DNA from: Anthoceros angustus | Lineage: Eukaryota; Streptophyta; Anthocerotopsida; Anthocerotales; Anthocerotaceae | Assembly (NCBI GenBank): GCA_010909165.1 | Contig: MU008158.1 | Location: 1,513,478-1,577,477 of the forward strand | Reading direction: 5' to 3' | Length of the DNA: 64,000 bases | In this document: positions 11,561 through 23,230 of the stretch, piece after piece | Layout of the letters: each line of letters opens with the position of its first letter | Position numbering within the stretch: the first letter of the stretch is position 1 | Position numbers and translations under genes: made by a program | Notes under the pieces: generated by a model | Database searches by the model: none | Told to the model about the DNA's origin: nothing | The model's input: the letters and a program-made list of their open reading frames with translations, nothing else

Positions 11561-12372
11561 AACTCCTCACGCCTCACAACATCTCGTACCAACCCTCCTT
11601 GCTATCCATTCTCCTCGCGGCCACACGGCCTCCCTTCACTTTGACTTGCAGCTGCAAATTCCGCCGTCATGATGCACACCCGTTGATCCCTTCACCATGT
11701 TGCGCCACCGCAACACGCCTTCTATGGTTTGGCCACACCTCCATCTTGCAGCCCATTACAAATTCAGCTGCTGAGTGCTCTACCATGGCCTTTCCTAGTT
11801 CAACACACGGCCCTATCATGCCATCCTCCCATCGTGACTCCATTAGAGCACTTCCATGTGCCTCGGCGCCATGGCCTCCTCTTGCAACCCTTGTGGCTGC
11901 TCACCCCGAACATGAGCTCCTCGCTCCCATCCTTGCAAATTGCTCCTCTCTGTGAGCTCCCAACCTAGAGCCACGGCGGATCTGCACAATTCCACCATTA
12001 CGGGCACTTGGCCCATCTTCCTGCAACCCTTGCCACACATCTCTACCTAGCAGTCCTCCTTGCAAAATCTCAGCAATATGATCACACCATGTCTCACTTC
12101 TTCCACACATGTGGCAAATTACTTTGCCTTCCCTCAAACTTGGTGGTGGTCCCCAATAATCGGGCCTTTGCCTGCAAGCTATCAACAGTGCTTGTGCACC
12201 TCAAGCTACTTCCTTGGCTTAATTGCCTTCACCCTCTACTCCTCATTCTCCAACAAATTGCCTCAAGATCTTGACAATTCTCTTCCACTTCACTTCAATT
12301 CTCTCCCTTCGCCTGCTCTAGTTTTGCTCTAGTTTGATCCTTTTGATCCAAAAGTAGGAGTGCCCAAACTTT
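11561..12372. other. Unassigned C-rich region
   Basis: Single-copy within the window and still G-poor on the + strand. Open frames of 80-120 codons overlap in several frames with low-complexity content. I recognise no domain, RNA or transposon end. Confidence 0.4.
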
Positions 12373-12440
12373 CATATTCCACTTGCCGTGGACATGTAGG
12401 CAAAGTGTGGCAAGTAGAAGATGCGCATCAAGTTTTCAAT
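12373..12440 (+). pseudogene. PPR repeat fragment
   Basis: A 68-bp stretch (cttgccgtggacatgtaggc, and on to gcatcaagttttcaatgc) nearly identical to 16689-16755, where it encodes the VDM-AKCG to VEDAHQVFNA part of a PPR repeat. Here it is isolated: nothing PPR-like follows. It shows that pieces of the same PPR family have been scattered on both sides of this region. Confidence 0.6.
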
Positions 12441-12785
12441 GCTTGAGCATTCTCGTCTTACAACGTGCGAGTTGCAACTTTGTTGTCCACTCGCATTTTC
12501 TCATGGCTTCAACATCCATCTGCATAATTGCCACACTACATCTCTTTCACATTTCACATGGATGGCTCGCGGGGAAAGCCGAACATCAACACGGCGTCCC
12601 GGATAGCGCAACCAAAAGAGCGAGAGGGCTGGCCGATGGGCGAGATCGGTAGAATACCGAGTTTAATGGCTCCGGTACTCCTTAGTGTATTCATGGATGC
12701 TAGTTCATATGGCTTCTCGCATCAAGAAATCACGTTCGAGTTCTGTCCAATTTTTGGTGGAAGTTGTTTGACTAAATGACACATG

Positions 12786-12856
12786 AAGGCATGTCTCTTG
12801 CACGAAGGTGGTGCATGTCTCTTGCTTGAAGGTGGTGCATCTCTCTTGCGAGGGTG
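12786..12856. repeat. Short tandem repeat (about 24-26 bp, three units)
   Basis: Three imperfect copies of a unit containing gcatgtctcttgc and gaaggtggt. The same words occur singly in R1 (near 860 and 2410), so this is a local amplification of an R1-type sequence. Confidence 0.65.
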
Positions 12857-12989
12857 TTGTGGAGTCTTGGTTGCGGCCGCCTCGTGCCGTTCCTAACTCT
12901 TGCTATGATTTATGTGAGAGCACGAAAGCAAGTTACTTGGGGCCGTGGCTTGTGTCTCTCTCATTGCCCGCGGTGGCTCGTGAATTTGT

Positions 12990-13385
12990 CAATGGCACTA
13001 CGCTTACAATGTGAATTTGTCAATGGCGGGCGGGCGTATAGCGTGCAAGATCGCTTTGCAATGGACCTTGTATATGAGACTACGTTGTGAATTTGGTGTA
13101 AAGCGTGCGAGGCTGATCCGGCCTTGTCATACATTTTACAACATACAAGTGCGCTTTGCAGCGGTGTGTTGTAAATTAGACTATGTTGTAAAATTCGTGG
13201 GGCCTATCTTGGCCTCTCTTAAACGCTTTACAATGTATGTGAGGTTTGCAATGGATCGTGTTGTAAATTAGATTAGGTTATGCGTATGTTGTAAAACATG
13301 AGAGAGGCCGATCTGGCCGTCTCAAACATTTTACAACGTACAATTGCTTACAGCGGACCGTGTTGTAAAACACGGTGTTTCCCAA
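12990..13385. repeat. Dispersed GTTGTAAA/TTTACAAC motifs, CACTA-subterminal-like
   Basis: Many copies of gttgtaaa and tttacaac in both orientations, plus two diverged units of about 150 bp (gaggc.gatc.ggcc...cattttacaac...gttgtaaaa). The same motif dominates 17040-18249, next to a CACTA terminus, so this is probably another piece of the same kind of subterminal region. I do not see its CACTA end. Confidence 0.5.
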
Positions 13386-14438
13386 TTGAATGCTTTGTCT
13401 TGGGAGGAGGTGGACCGTCGGAGAGAAGGCGGGAGGAGGTGATGATCGGACGGAGGTGTGTTTGGGTATACCTCTTCACTCCCACTTGTTGATCATTTTG
13501 GAAAGTGATGCTCCAACAACGGATCATCTCCGGTCCTTGTAGGATGGAGTCGGGTGAAAGCTGCAGATGCATTGCGTTGCGCACGCTCCTCGCCCGGTAT
13601 ATATTCGAGCGTGCGTGAAACCAGTCCTCACCAGTGCGTTATATTCCTCTTCTTCATCTTCACGCCTGCAATTGGAGAAGGGGTTGTGGAGCGTAACACG
13701 GTCGAGATGTCCTCCTCTAAGGATGCGAACCCCGCCCGCCAAGAGACTCCCTAGGCGCTGCGGCAAGCAAGGCGGCTAGGACCGCCTCCTCTGCTGCTCG
13801 CAAGGGACCCGACGCTGTGCGGGAAGCTCGAGCCGACCAAGCAGGGCGCTCCACGCTGTGGCAGTCGAGGACTAGGCGAGGCCATAATCAGGAGGACATG
13901 GGAGGTCCTCCATTGCGCGCTTAGCTTCCACAATTTCTCCCACGCGTGCCCCTCGCCCTGGCAAAGGGAGCTCGGGGCCTCTGACCATGGGCTGAGGCTA
14001 TGTCTGACGGAGGTGAGGCCCTCACGGCCTCGAATTTCCCTCGAGGTAACCACGATAAGGATGTGAAGATTGTGAGCCTAGGCAGCACATACAGCCTCCT
14101 CTCCTATGATCGATGCAAGCATCTTGGGCGGTCATGAAGCGGATCAGTGCGTGATTCTGACTGTTCCGGTCATGTTGTAAGTCGCCATGCGTGACACGGG
14201 TTTTGCTTCATCTCTGCTCCTACTCCCACTCGCTCTAAAGCTATCTAATTGCTTTGTGTCTTGGAGGATCTGTCTTGAGGATTGAGGAGGATCTTGTTCC
14301 TCCAAGATTACATGTGCGGTGAGGACTCCGATGCTACGAAGGCCTCCAGAGTCCTCCGACTCGAGAGAATCCAAAAGGAAGAGTCCTCCGGAGACTAATC
14401 GGTGGGATTAGGTAGCAGGGCATGTAGGCTAGTTGGGG
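13386..14438. other. Unassigned region
   Basis: No domain, repeat family or RNA gene recognised. Open frames are under 105 codons and overlap on both strands. Confidence 0.4.
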
Positions 14439-14738
14439 TTAGATAGGAAAGTTCCGGACTCTCCTAACCCCGGACCTCATGCTTCTCGTGCGCTCTTTTG
14501 AAAGAGCTTTCGTTAATATATCTGCAGGTTTTCTTGTGTAGGCACATACTCCGGTTGCTTTAACCTTCTTGCGTTTGGGATCTTTGAGCTCGGAAGTGAG
14601 ATCAAGATTACGGAAGTGAGGTGAGGAGTCAAAGTGTGAGCTCCTCTTCACTCGAAGGTCACCAGAGGATCCTTCAACCTTAGCGACTAAGGATCTAAAT
14701 ACTCCTATGTGTTTTTCTGGAATCACCTCAATCGCCAT
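14439..14738 (-). pseudogene. Ty1/copia polyprotein C-terminal fragment
   Basis: On the minus strand this 99-codon frame ends with KPADILTKALSKERTRSMRS. That is the conserved end of copia RNase H (ADIxTKAL followed by a basic/FxxLRxxLGV tail). The sequence before it is not readily alignable, and the preceding RNase H core is not preserved in one frame. The polyprotein would be read leftwards. No LTR pair was identified, so the fragment is probably old or interrupted by the R2 copy that starts at about 15250. Confidence 0.65.
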
Positions 14739-15249
14739 TACACTAATGACATTTCGTCACACATACAGTCCTTCAACCTCTTCCAGATGCGGTGACATTT
14801 CAACATTTCAACATGCCTCTACATTTGTTACGACTAACCATGCTTCGTGAAATCCCTCTAGATTGGTTTTTCAGCAATTCGGCATACTATGTAGATTATC
14901 GCAAGTGAAGGCCTATCGAAACTCTATACCTATTGCGTCTATTAGAAATTAGCTCGGCGAGGCGCCCCTTCGGCTGGATTGGCCATTTCATTAGGCGACT
15001 TTGTCGCTAATATGCAAGAACTACATATCATTGTATTACAAATCTTTATATGTAGCACATAATAGCTTGTCCTAGTGTATCTCCATTGGAATTGCGGAAG
15101 GCGCAATCCAAAAGGAAGTACACTAGGATTCCTACCTAGATTCGCAGTTGCTATAAAATTTTCAACCGTATACTCCCCGGCCTGGTTGAACTCACTACTC
15201 CACCATGGAGTAGCGAGATTGTATACATGTCTGACCAGCCCTTGATGAG
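14739..15249. other. Unassigned, possibly copia-derived
   Basis: It lies upstream (in minus orientation) of the copia C-terminal fragment, where RNase H would be expected. Scattered peptides are possible but I cannot support a call. It ends at the left edge of R2 copy 3, marked by ccaattttacccctag, which also occurs at about 2892. Confidence 0.35.
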
Positions 15250-16760
15250 TCGGCCAATTTTACCCCTAGTCTACCTAACATGCATATATAGCCCTACATG
15301 CAATATCTAGAAAAGCGAATTCCCATGGTTCAAGGAAGTTGCCTTCCTCGGCCCTCGAAATAGGTTTCTATCTACATGCTACTTTTCCCAAGGACCAAGG
15401 AACATCCTTCCAAACCCAAGACCAAGGACTAGGTTTCTATCTACATACCATTTTCCCAAGGACCAAGGAACATCCTTCCGAACCCCGAAGACCAAGGACT
15501 CGAAATAGGCTTCTATCTACTTGCTACTTTCCCAAGGACCAAGGAACATCATTCCGAAACCCCGAAGACCAAGGACTTGAGTCTGTTTCTTCCCAAACCC
15601 CAAAGACCAAGGACTTGAGTCCTACCTATTTGAATAGATAGGACTACCGGACTCGGGACTTGAGCGGCCACCGCTTCGGTGTGACCACACACCAACCTCC
15701 TCCCATCACCACTTCCTAGGACTCCCTCTTGTGCGTGGGAAACTAGGCGAGGTAAGAGGAGCTCGCTCACCGACATTCGATTCAAGGAGTCCGGTGAGGT
15801 CCTCGGGTTAAACAACATGTTCAAGCCGCTTGTTGGATGAGAAGCTTGTTTCTTTGAATATGCAGTGGGTCATTGTGCTTCTCCTTCCAAGTCGAGCTCT
15901 CCCAAGAAGCTGAGCACAGGAGGTGTGCCGGATTGGATATGGGAGTCGTGACACCGTAACCATCGACGTTATGTGAGTAGGGAAAGCTTCGAGGCCGTTG
16001 GAGCTCTGAAAATCTGGCGTGATAGACTATTCTATTCCTCACCCTTATATATGTGCTAAAACTTTGTGCGAGATAAGAAGGACATGGTTGTGGGATGACG
16101 TTCATGATCTCACAAACTTGGGTGGTCGATCACATACTTGGGGAACCATATCTTGCGGATGTATGTATCCGGAGGTAGGCTACGGAGGGTGGGCAAACCA
16201 AATCCCTTCATGTGGTTTTCAATAATCTCCGCACATGCTACACATGGGGAGCCTAATGAGGCGATACAACTTTACTATGCGATGTGTCGCTCGGTGTGGC
16301 GGATGCCACATCTTTGTAGCAGCCCTTCAAGCTTGTGCATTTCTTTGTGGACTGGAATCTAGCGAAAGTGCATGATATGTTGCAGTGACATTCCACCGAA
16401 CTTGTTTATTGCCAATCGGTGGACATGTGCAAACGTGGTGGAAGAGGCAAACACGGTTTTCGATAGGTTAGGCGAAAGGATGTCGTGACATGGGCGGCCA
16501 CGATAGTTGGGTATGCAAATCATGGGCTTGGCCAAGAGGCGCTTGTGTATGGACAAATGGAGAAGGAGGGCACGATTGTGGGCAACCATGTTACCTTTGC
16601 TTGCCTTCCAAGGCTGTAACGCAAGTGCCTTCTGAAGGCGGTGCACTCCGCAGTTGTGGAGAGAGGCTAGATAACACACTTGTGGGCACTTGCCGTGGAC
16701 ATGTAGGCAAAGTGTGGCGAGTAGAAGATGCGCATCAAGTTTTCAATGCTTGAGCCCAAA
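15250..16760. repeat. Dispersed repeat R2, copy 3
   Basis: A third copy of the R2 unit, 10 kb from the tandem pair, including the left flank ccaattttacccctagtcta shared with copy 1. Unlike copies 1 and 2 it continues through the PPR gene instead of breaking into R3, so it is closer to the ancestral arrangement. Confidence 0.85.
15355..15650. repeat. AAGACCAAGGACT minisatellite, copy 3
   Basis: Same array as in the two tandem R2 copies; five aagaccaaggact cores are visible, some degenerate. Confidence 0.75.
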
Positions 16761-17015
16761 GGATGTGGTGACTTGGAATGCCACGATTCTTTGGGTATGG
16801 ACGAAGGGCTTGGTCAAGAGGCGCTATTTTTGTATGGACGAATGCAACAGGAGGGCTGCTTGTGGGTGATGAGGTTACTTTTGCTTGGCTTTTGAAGGCA
16901 TGTGCAAGCATTGGTGCCTTGAGGTGTGCACTCACACTTGTGCAAAGAGGACATTTGGATAACGTACTTGTGGGCGCTTCGGTGGACTGTATGCCAAGAT
17001 GCATGCCTGTTTTTT
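16170..17015 (+). pseudogene. PPR gene remnant, longest copy
   Basis: This is the most extended PPR remnant. In order the + strand shows KPNPFMWFSIISAHATHGEP and EAIQLYYAMCRS. Further on come RVEDAHQVFNA and, after a frame change, a KDVVTWNA-like helix. The last repeat reads GDEVTFAWLLKACASIGALR and then HLDNVLVGAS. This is the linear P-L-S repeat order of plant organellar PPR proteins, spanning about three repeats with at least four frame breaks. No start codon, targeting peptide or DYW domain is visible. It stops near tttttgacagctagg, where the CACTA-like region begins. It shows what copies 1 and 2 lost at their R3 junction. Confidence 0.75.
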
Positions 17016-17039
17016 GACAGCTAGGAAAATTCTTACACC

Positions 17040-18249
17040 GACATTTACAATGCGGCACTATTTATAAATCGATAAATTTGTATAACATTTTACAATGTAT
17101 TTGCAATGAACATGCCACATCGCAATTTCACTAATATATAGCCTCATAAATGACATAAATCAGAAAGGTCTCTTCCACATATTTACGGCATTTGCGACAA
17201 GCATGCCACATCGCAATCTTACTAATATATAACCTCATAAATTACATAAATAAGGAAAAGGCATGCCACATCGCAATCTTACTAATATATAACCTCATAA
17301 ATTACATAAATAAGGAAAAGGCATGCCACATCCAATCTTAATATATAACCTCATAAATTACATAAATAAGGAAAAGGTCTCTTCCAAAATTTACAACATT
17401 TGCAACAAACATGCACATCAGCAAATAATATATTTATTCATGGATATTGGCTGGCTTGTGCATTTTACAACCATAGTTCTGACGCATGTGCCACGCGTCG
17501 AAAATATACAATAAAATGAATAATCCAATAATATAACATAAATTGAGAAACCATTTTACAATGATATTTGCAATGAGCTTGCCATGTCAGCAAATAATAA
17601 ATTTATTTATAGATATTTATATAAAATGGTTTTCATGCTTTTACAACCATAGCTACAATGCATGTGACACGTCGATAAATACAAAAAAAAGATAATCCCA
17701 TAACTAACATAAATCCAGAGAAACATATTTACAACATCATTTGCAACGAACTTGCCACATCAGCAAATAATAAATCTATTCATAGATATTCCAATAAATG
17801 GTATTATTCCAAAAATCAAGTCTTGCACAATTTACAACCACATCTACAACAAACATGGTTTACAACGTCTTTTACAAGTACCGTTTACAACATCCTTTAT
17901 GCCACGTCATTATAAATTCAACAAAATGTAGTTTTATTAACAAATAACCCCCATAGTTTTCTAAATCAAAAGAGTTTATGCACAATTAACAACGTGTACA
18001 ACAAGCCATGTCAACAAACCCCGTTGTAAAATTTGTGTCAACATGCCATGTCAACAAATCCCGTTGTAAAATTTGTCAACATGCCATGTCAACAAACCCC
18101 TGTGTAAAATCCATGCCACATCATATTAGTTAGGAACCCTTGTTGTAAATGTTCAAAAACTTACAAGGGCTTTGAGTGTAGTAAGAGTGTTGTAGTTTCC
18201 TCTAACTAAACTTAGACCCATTTGTAAAAGGTAGCCCCTCCTTGTAGTG
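17040..18249. mobile_element. CACTA (En/Spm) transposon terminus with subterminal array
   Basis: Read from the right, the element begins CACTACAAGGAGGGGCTACC at 18249-18230 and continues into TTTTACAAA. CACTAC is the diagnostic terminal inverted repeat of CACTA elements. The adjoining 1.2 kb is AT-rich and packed with tttacaac/gttgtaaa and gccacatc words, the layout expected of subterminal transposase-binding arrays. No transposase lies directly inside and no matching left CACTA end was found. The element is either truncated or its other end lies beyond nested material; the similar array at 12990-13385 is a candidate. The target duplication cannot be read. Confidence 0.65.
17202..17378. repeat. 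60-bp tandem repeat, three copies
   Basis: Three head-to-tail copies of a 60-bp unit starting catgccacatcgcaatctta and ending ataaataaggaaaagg. The third has two small deletions. It lies inside the CACTA subterminal region and represents local amplification of that array. Confidence 0.9.
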
Positions 18250-21200
18250 ATATCATCCATGCTATCATAGCCATCTGTACTGCCCTCCATGCCATGTGAA
18301 ATGCCTCCAATGACGGCGTCATCCTCCGCAGCCGCATCTTGGCGTTTGCTCACCACGACCATCAATTGACTTAGTTACAAGCGAGACAAGATGATGGCGG
18401 GAGGAAATTGCGAGAAAGGTCACGCCCGTCGGCCGAGTCGTCCTCCATCCTTCGCGCAAACAATGCATTCGGAAATGTGAATGGGGCGGATGGGCCGCCG
18501 GGATCTGCAAATCCGACAGGGACATCGCATGTACACCTCCGCGCGTGCCCTAGGTGGCATCCAGCAAGATTCGCGCTCCCTGTTCAAAGAGCAAGTGTTG
18601 AGCGGGGAAAATTGAACACCGCCTTCGCCTCTCAGAAGGTGCTGTTTGCGGGACAGAGACTCCGGGCACGAAGGAGGAGGAGTGCAGGAAGCAGAAGGGA
18701 TGGTCGCTGTGCGTGGAAATGGCCAAATCCTAATGCCAGTTATAGCAATGAGGACAACTGCTTCGAGGAGTGCAAGCACGTGGCAGGCATTCGTACATCA
18801 TTGCCTCGCAACTAGCTCATTTGTAAAATCCCCTTATCTAATGAAATTCAAGAGCAATGGTTCATCCATTGATGGAGGAATGACAAGACAAGTCCGGACT
18901 AAAGTCAGATTTTCTTTGAAGGCTTCACCACCGTTTTGTCACATCATTTGGCAAATGCGATACACCTTCACCTCCACCTTCACCTCCTTCCACAATGGCG
19001 AGGCAAAAGCCGAAGCCAATCGGAGCATGTTAGGGCGTGAAGGGCGGGACCCGCAGCGTGCGCTTTGACCTCTGAGAACAACAGCACCCCGAACAATGCG
19101 GCCGTGTTATGCGTCATTGGGCTTGTGGCATGGATGCGAGAGGCGCGGGGAGGCGAGACTTGGAAGGCACACGGATCAACATCCGAGGAGCAGGCGCTAG
19201 CGTCGAGGCAAGGCACGCGTCGTCCGTGCGGGCCACCATCCTTATGCCGTGATCGACACGGACGTCTTTGGACGTCATAGCGGCGGTGGCGGAGCTAGAA
19301 GCAAGCGGCGGGCGGTGGTACAACAAATGGTTGCGTTTGCGGAGGCATAGCGGTTGAGAGACAAGCGGCAAGGCGGTTCACGGGGCAATCGAACTTGGAT
19401 CCCAGGACATCTTCCACCAAGCAGCGAACATGCAGTGGGTAGGCTACCGGTGGGCGATGATGGCATGGTCCCCCGGAAGTCCCAATGGATGGCGTCGGTG
19501 CCACATCCGGTGTGGTCCGCAAACTTGGGCGTCATGTCAAATGGGGATCACATGCTTGCAGGTGTACGAGGTGAAGGATGTCAAGCGGCCGAGTGTGGCA
19601 AGAAGGGATGGGCGTTAGTGCGGTGATGGAGGAGGAGGCGGGCGATGCACGCACCACCTTCGCGAAGGTAAATTTTGCGAACTACGGTCCTAGGCGCTTG
19701 TATTGCCATCTGAGCCGCCGGGCGAGATGGAGTTGTGGGTTGCTGTTCACCTCGGCATGGACTTCCAGGTCCTCGGCGGTGCAGGAGTTGGGTGTCCACA
19801 TCATCAAGGTTGTGCGAGGTGCATAAGCTGCACTGCGGTGAGTACAGTGTGCACATGCAAACCTCGAGGAGAGGATGTGGTTTGTCCCAAATGTGGCGAC
19901 CACAAGTTTGATGTGGGCGTTGAATTCGAGCAGCCATTGCACTAAAGGGTGGGAACTAGCAGCGGAGGATTCTTGAAGCGAGTCTTGTGCGGGGCGGGAG
20001 ATTGGCGATGGGGCGGAGGAGCAGGATATGGGTTCGGCATTTTGGGCCCACCACAGGCTAATGTTGTGGGACAGGGGCCTCAGTTGGCATGGTGGCCATT
20101 TGCGTTAGGCGCCGCAGATGACGGTGAGTGTTGGATAGTCAAGAGAGACATGGATGTGGCCAATGCATTCCCTCACCCATTTCAGTGCTATTCAACTACA
20201 ACAAATGGGAGCAATTTGTGTTATTGCGATTTCAAGCAAGCAGCGAGGCCGCTTCCAATTGTTGGAGGTGCAGCACATAGTGGAAGCATGCCACACAATG
20301 GGGGAACACGAACCACACGGCGCTAGCGGGAGGACCCACACTTGCCTGCGGTTGTGCTCACTGCTGCGGCCCGTGCGGCGGTCGGGCATGGGGTTTTGTC
20401 GAACCCATGAGCTGGCGAGAATGGCCAGGAGTTCCACACATGCGACATGTGCCGACAAGGTGATCACGACACAAAAGCAGGTGCGGTATGCACATTGTTC
20501 TGTATCTACATTCGCGAGCCTCACATGGGGGACTACATTGCCAATCGCAAGAGGAATTTTGTGCCATAGGAGCCATTGCCATCAATTTGCGGTGGGCGGC
20601 GTTGCGAATGGTGAGGCGATAGCATGTGCCAATCTGCATTGCTCTTGGCCTTGCTCACGGGCGGCCGCATAGTGGAACATCACGATCCCCCCATCATCGC
20701 GCCCCCGTTCCATGGTTGATGGAAAACAATGCCGGGAAGAGCACATTTTCCACTAAGAAAAGGACGACCTCACACATTCGTATATGGTCATGGAACAAGT
20801 GACATGAGGCCACCTGCGATACGAGCTGCAAACACGCGTGTGGTCCATAACTATGTCGGGACCGAATGGCGTGATTGTACAATTGGAAACCGTCACCTTC
20901 CACGGGGTTTGACATGCTATTTTCTAGCATTTCCATACGGTTAGCCAAAAGAAGGGGGTCCGGGTCGCTGAACCTCGACGCCTATCACGAAACTGACCAA
21001 TGACCACCCAATGAGTACAGTGCGTTCGACATCCGCGGATATCCATGCCGAATGGCTGCGGCAATGCGCCTCCCTCCTACGATTTGAAGGGTGCATTGAC
21101 GGAAGCGCTCGCTAATGGAACCATGCGCGACTCGATCGTATGATTACATCCATGTTATACAACTACAACATGATCAACACCTTAAACCCGATCCTCACAA

Positions 21201-21299
21201 GCCATTTTACTCATCAACGCACCAATCGTGAATAAATTTGTAACTACATTGTAACAAAGATATGGCAAGTTCTAGTAGTGTTTTGTTAGCACGTCCACC
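18250..21299. other. Unassigned region outside the CACTA terminus
   Basis: About 3 kb with many open frames of 60-170 codons on both strands but no recognisable domain. The longest (20154-20672, +) is cysteine/histidine-rich without a regular zinc-finger spacing. The base composition is ordinary, unlike the pyrimidine-rich block to the left. It could hold a decayed transposon or host gene; I cannot say which. Confidence 0.35.
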
Positions 21300-22125
21300 G
21301 TCATCTCTTCTGTCGGGCAATAAAGAACTATAAACTTGCCTTCGTCAACTACTTATCTTATAAAGTGGAATTGCACTTCCACACGCTTTGTCCGAGCATG
21401 GAACTTCGGATTATATGTAAGCACGATAACACTTTGATTATCGCAAAAAGCGGCCTAGGAATCCTCTGGATCTCGCATAACTCCGAAAGTTGGAGAAGCT
21501 GCCAGAGTCCGCCTTTGCATGCATGGGTCAAAGAGCAGTATACTTAGCCTTGGTTGAGCTGAGTGCGACTACCTGCTACCACTTACTACTCCAGCTTGTT
21601 GTCGTGCCTCCGAGTAGATATACATAGCCGCTTGTGCTCTTTCTATCGTCGATGTTGCTGGCCCACTCGGCGTCGGTAAAGCCTTCAAGTTGTAAAGGCT
21701 CTCCTTGCTTGATATGTGACTGGTAAAGCAACCTAGGTCCGAGGTTACTCTTAGGTATCTAAATATCCTCTTAACTGCCTTCTAGTGAGCTTGAGTAGGA
21801 GCTGATAGGAACTGTGATAGGGCTCCCACTGAATAGGATAGGTCTGGTCTACTACAACTATGAGGTACATAAGACTACCTACGGCTGAAGAGTAAGGAGG
21901 AGGAGTAGTGTTTGAAGTGTCATCATGTTGATCTGCTTCCTTACTAAGCTTAAGGTTCATTTCCATGGGTGTAGAGATAGGTTTAGCCTCTAACATCTTA
22001 AACTTAGTTAGAATCTCTTGAATATACTTGGATTGATGAATAAGAATGCTTCGGGCCTTTCTATCTCTTAGAACCTGGATGCCTAAACAGAAAGAAAGCT
22101 CGCTACAAGTAGTCATAGAGAAACG
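21300..22125 (-). pseudogene. Ty1/copia reverse transcriptase and RNase H fragment
   Basis: The minus strand reads LSFCLGIQVLRDRKARSILI, then HQSKYIQEILTKF and AVGSLMYL. This is the C-terminal third of the copia RT (LGI, QxKYxxxLLxKF and GSLMYL motifs). Reading on leftwards with frame changes gives GFTDAEWASNIDDRKSTSGY (the RNase H DADWA..D..S.SGY motif), LTHACKE-like residues and an NQSVI-like motif. Both domains are in the expected order. The N-terminal RT with its catalytic YVDD, plus integrase and gag, is missing, and no LTRs were identified. The stretch of 121 codons without a stop makes this younger-looking than the fragment at 14.4 kb. Confidence 0.88.
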
Positions 22126-22668
22126 CTAAGCTAGCATAGATCCGTCTCTTCTAATGGCCTTAGTAGTATATAAAACAAATGTCTGCAGAAAGGGGTTCTC
22201 TACAGTAATAAGGGTTTGGCTAAAATCCCGCTCTTTTCTTAAACAAAACGGCGGGATGTTTTCTGGTTTTTAGCATGTGCACTCGGCTTGGAATAGGCGA
22301 TCAATTCCGTGGTGCCCGTTCCGCATGCTTTGACCGCTAGAATATCTCCATGCACACGTAAATGATCCATTTAAGAAGGTGTATATGCAATGAAATATCT
22401 GTTTTGATAGGTTTTCAGCATGTCTCCATGTCATCCAAAACGCGGGGTTTGCTCGGTGGCTTGCCTCCGGATATGAGTGCGCGCATAAAGTGCGCACTCA
22501 CGTTCTCGCGCGGAGAATTATATATTGGGTCCGCAGTCTGGAGAATGATTAACATATGAAATTCTTGGACAAATGAAGTTTGCAAATCAAGTGCAATGCA
22601 AAAACCGCTTATTTTCAAATATAGGAAGTCCTCACTTGCTGGTTTATCGCAGATCATCTCTACCATTG
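22126..22668. other. Unassigned flank of the gypsy host element
   Basis: Between the copia fragment and the gypsy 5' LTR. No domain recognised. The target duplication of the gypsy element cannot be verified because its 3' LTR is interrupted. Confidence 0.35.
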
Positions 22669-23184
22669 TGGAAGACCACATGTGCACTAACCCCGCTCCC
22701 AAGTGTCGGGATGAACGGTTTTTGTTTTGGATGTGTTAGAATAGCAAAGTGCTTTGAGAATCGCGAGTCGTCTTTTATACGGAATGGTCCTTGGCCCTTG
22801 GAGATAATAATAATTTTTCGACCCTTAGGTTTGACCCGTGGGATAGAAATAGAGTCCTTGGGTATTGGAATTTTTAGAATAAAAGGTGTCTATATATGCT
22901 GGGATGCTCACAATATGCCCGCTTGAGTAGTCAAGTGGGGTGGTGGCTAGTTCCACCACGGTGGCCAACCAAGAAAGGCAGAAGCGGATACCACCGCGAG
23001 CTTGAGCAACCACCGTGGGGAAGTAACCACCACGGTGGCTAAACCACCACCGTCGTGGAAGCGAGGTGGGTGGGGAAGTCACCCACTGAGTGTGCGAGAT
23101 GGAGGGATCTCACAGAGAATCAGCAGCCCGCCCGATTGTCCACGGGAGGAGAGGGTAAGGACCTCTCTCGGAAGAGGCGATTGT
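22669..23184 (+). repeat. 5' LTR of host gypsy element, left part
   Basis: Begins TGGAAGACCACATGTG, matching the outer ends of the two LTRs of the reverse element (45840 and 55090 read backwards). It contains the tataaaag-like ttttatacggaatgg and aggtgtctatatatgc segments, where an LTR promoter is expected. It stops at gcgattgt, where the TIR transposon is inserted, and resumes at 37002. Conserved accaccacggtggctaaacc elements occur in its second half. Confidence 0.85.
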
Positions 23185-23230
23185 AACAAGGTCTCTTAAG
23201 AAGTAGAGACACACTCCTCTTTTAGAGACG
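23185..23230 (+). repeat. Left terminal inverted repeat
   Basis: AACAAGGTCTCT is followed by shared blocks agtagag and actcctc. It pairs with 37001-36955 read backwards: the first 12 bases are identical and about 35 are alignable with gaps. Confidence 0.8.

Noticed and set aside
18408-20672. A possible host gene between the CACTA end and the copia fragment
   Set aside because: Several frames above 100 codons exist on both strands but none shows a domain, and none is favoured by composition or continuity.
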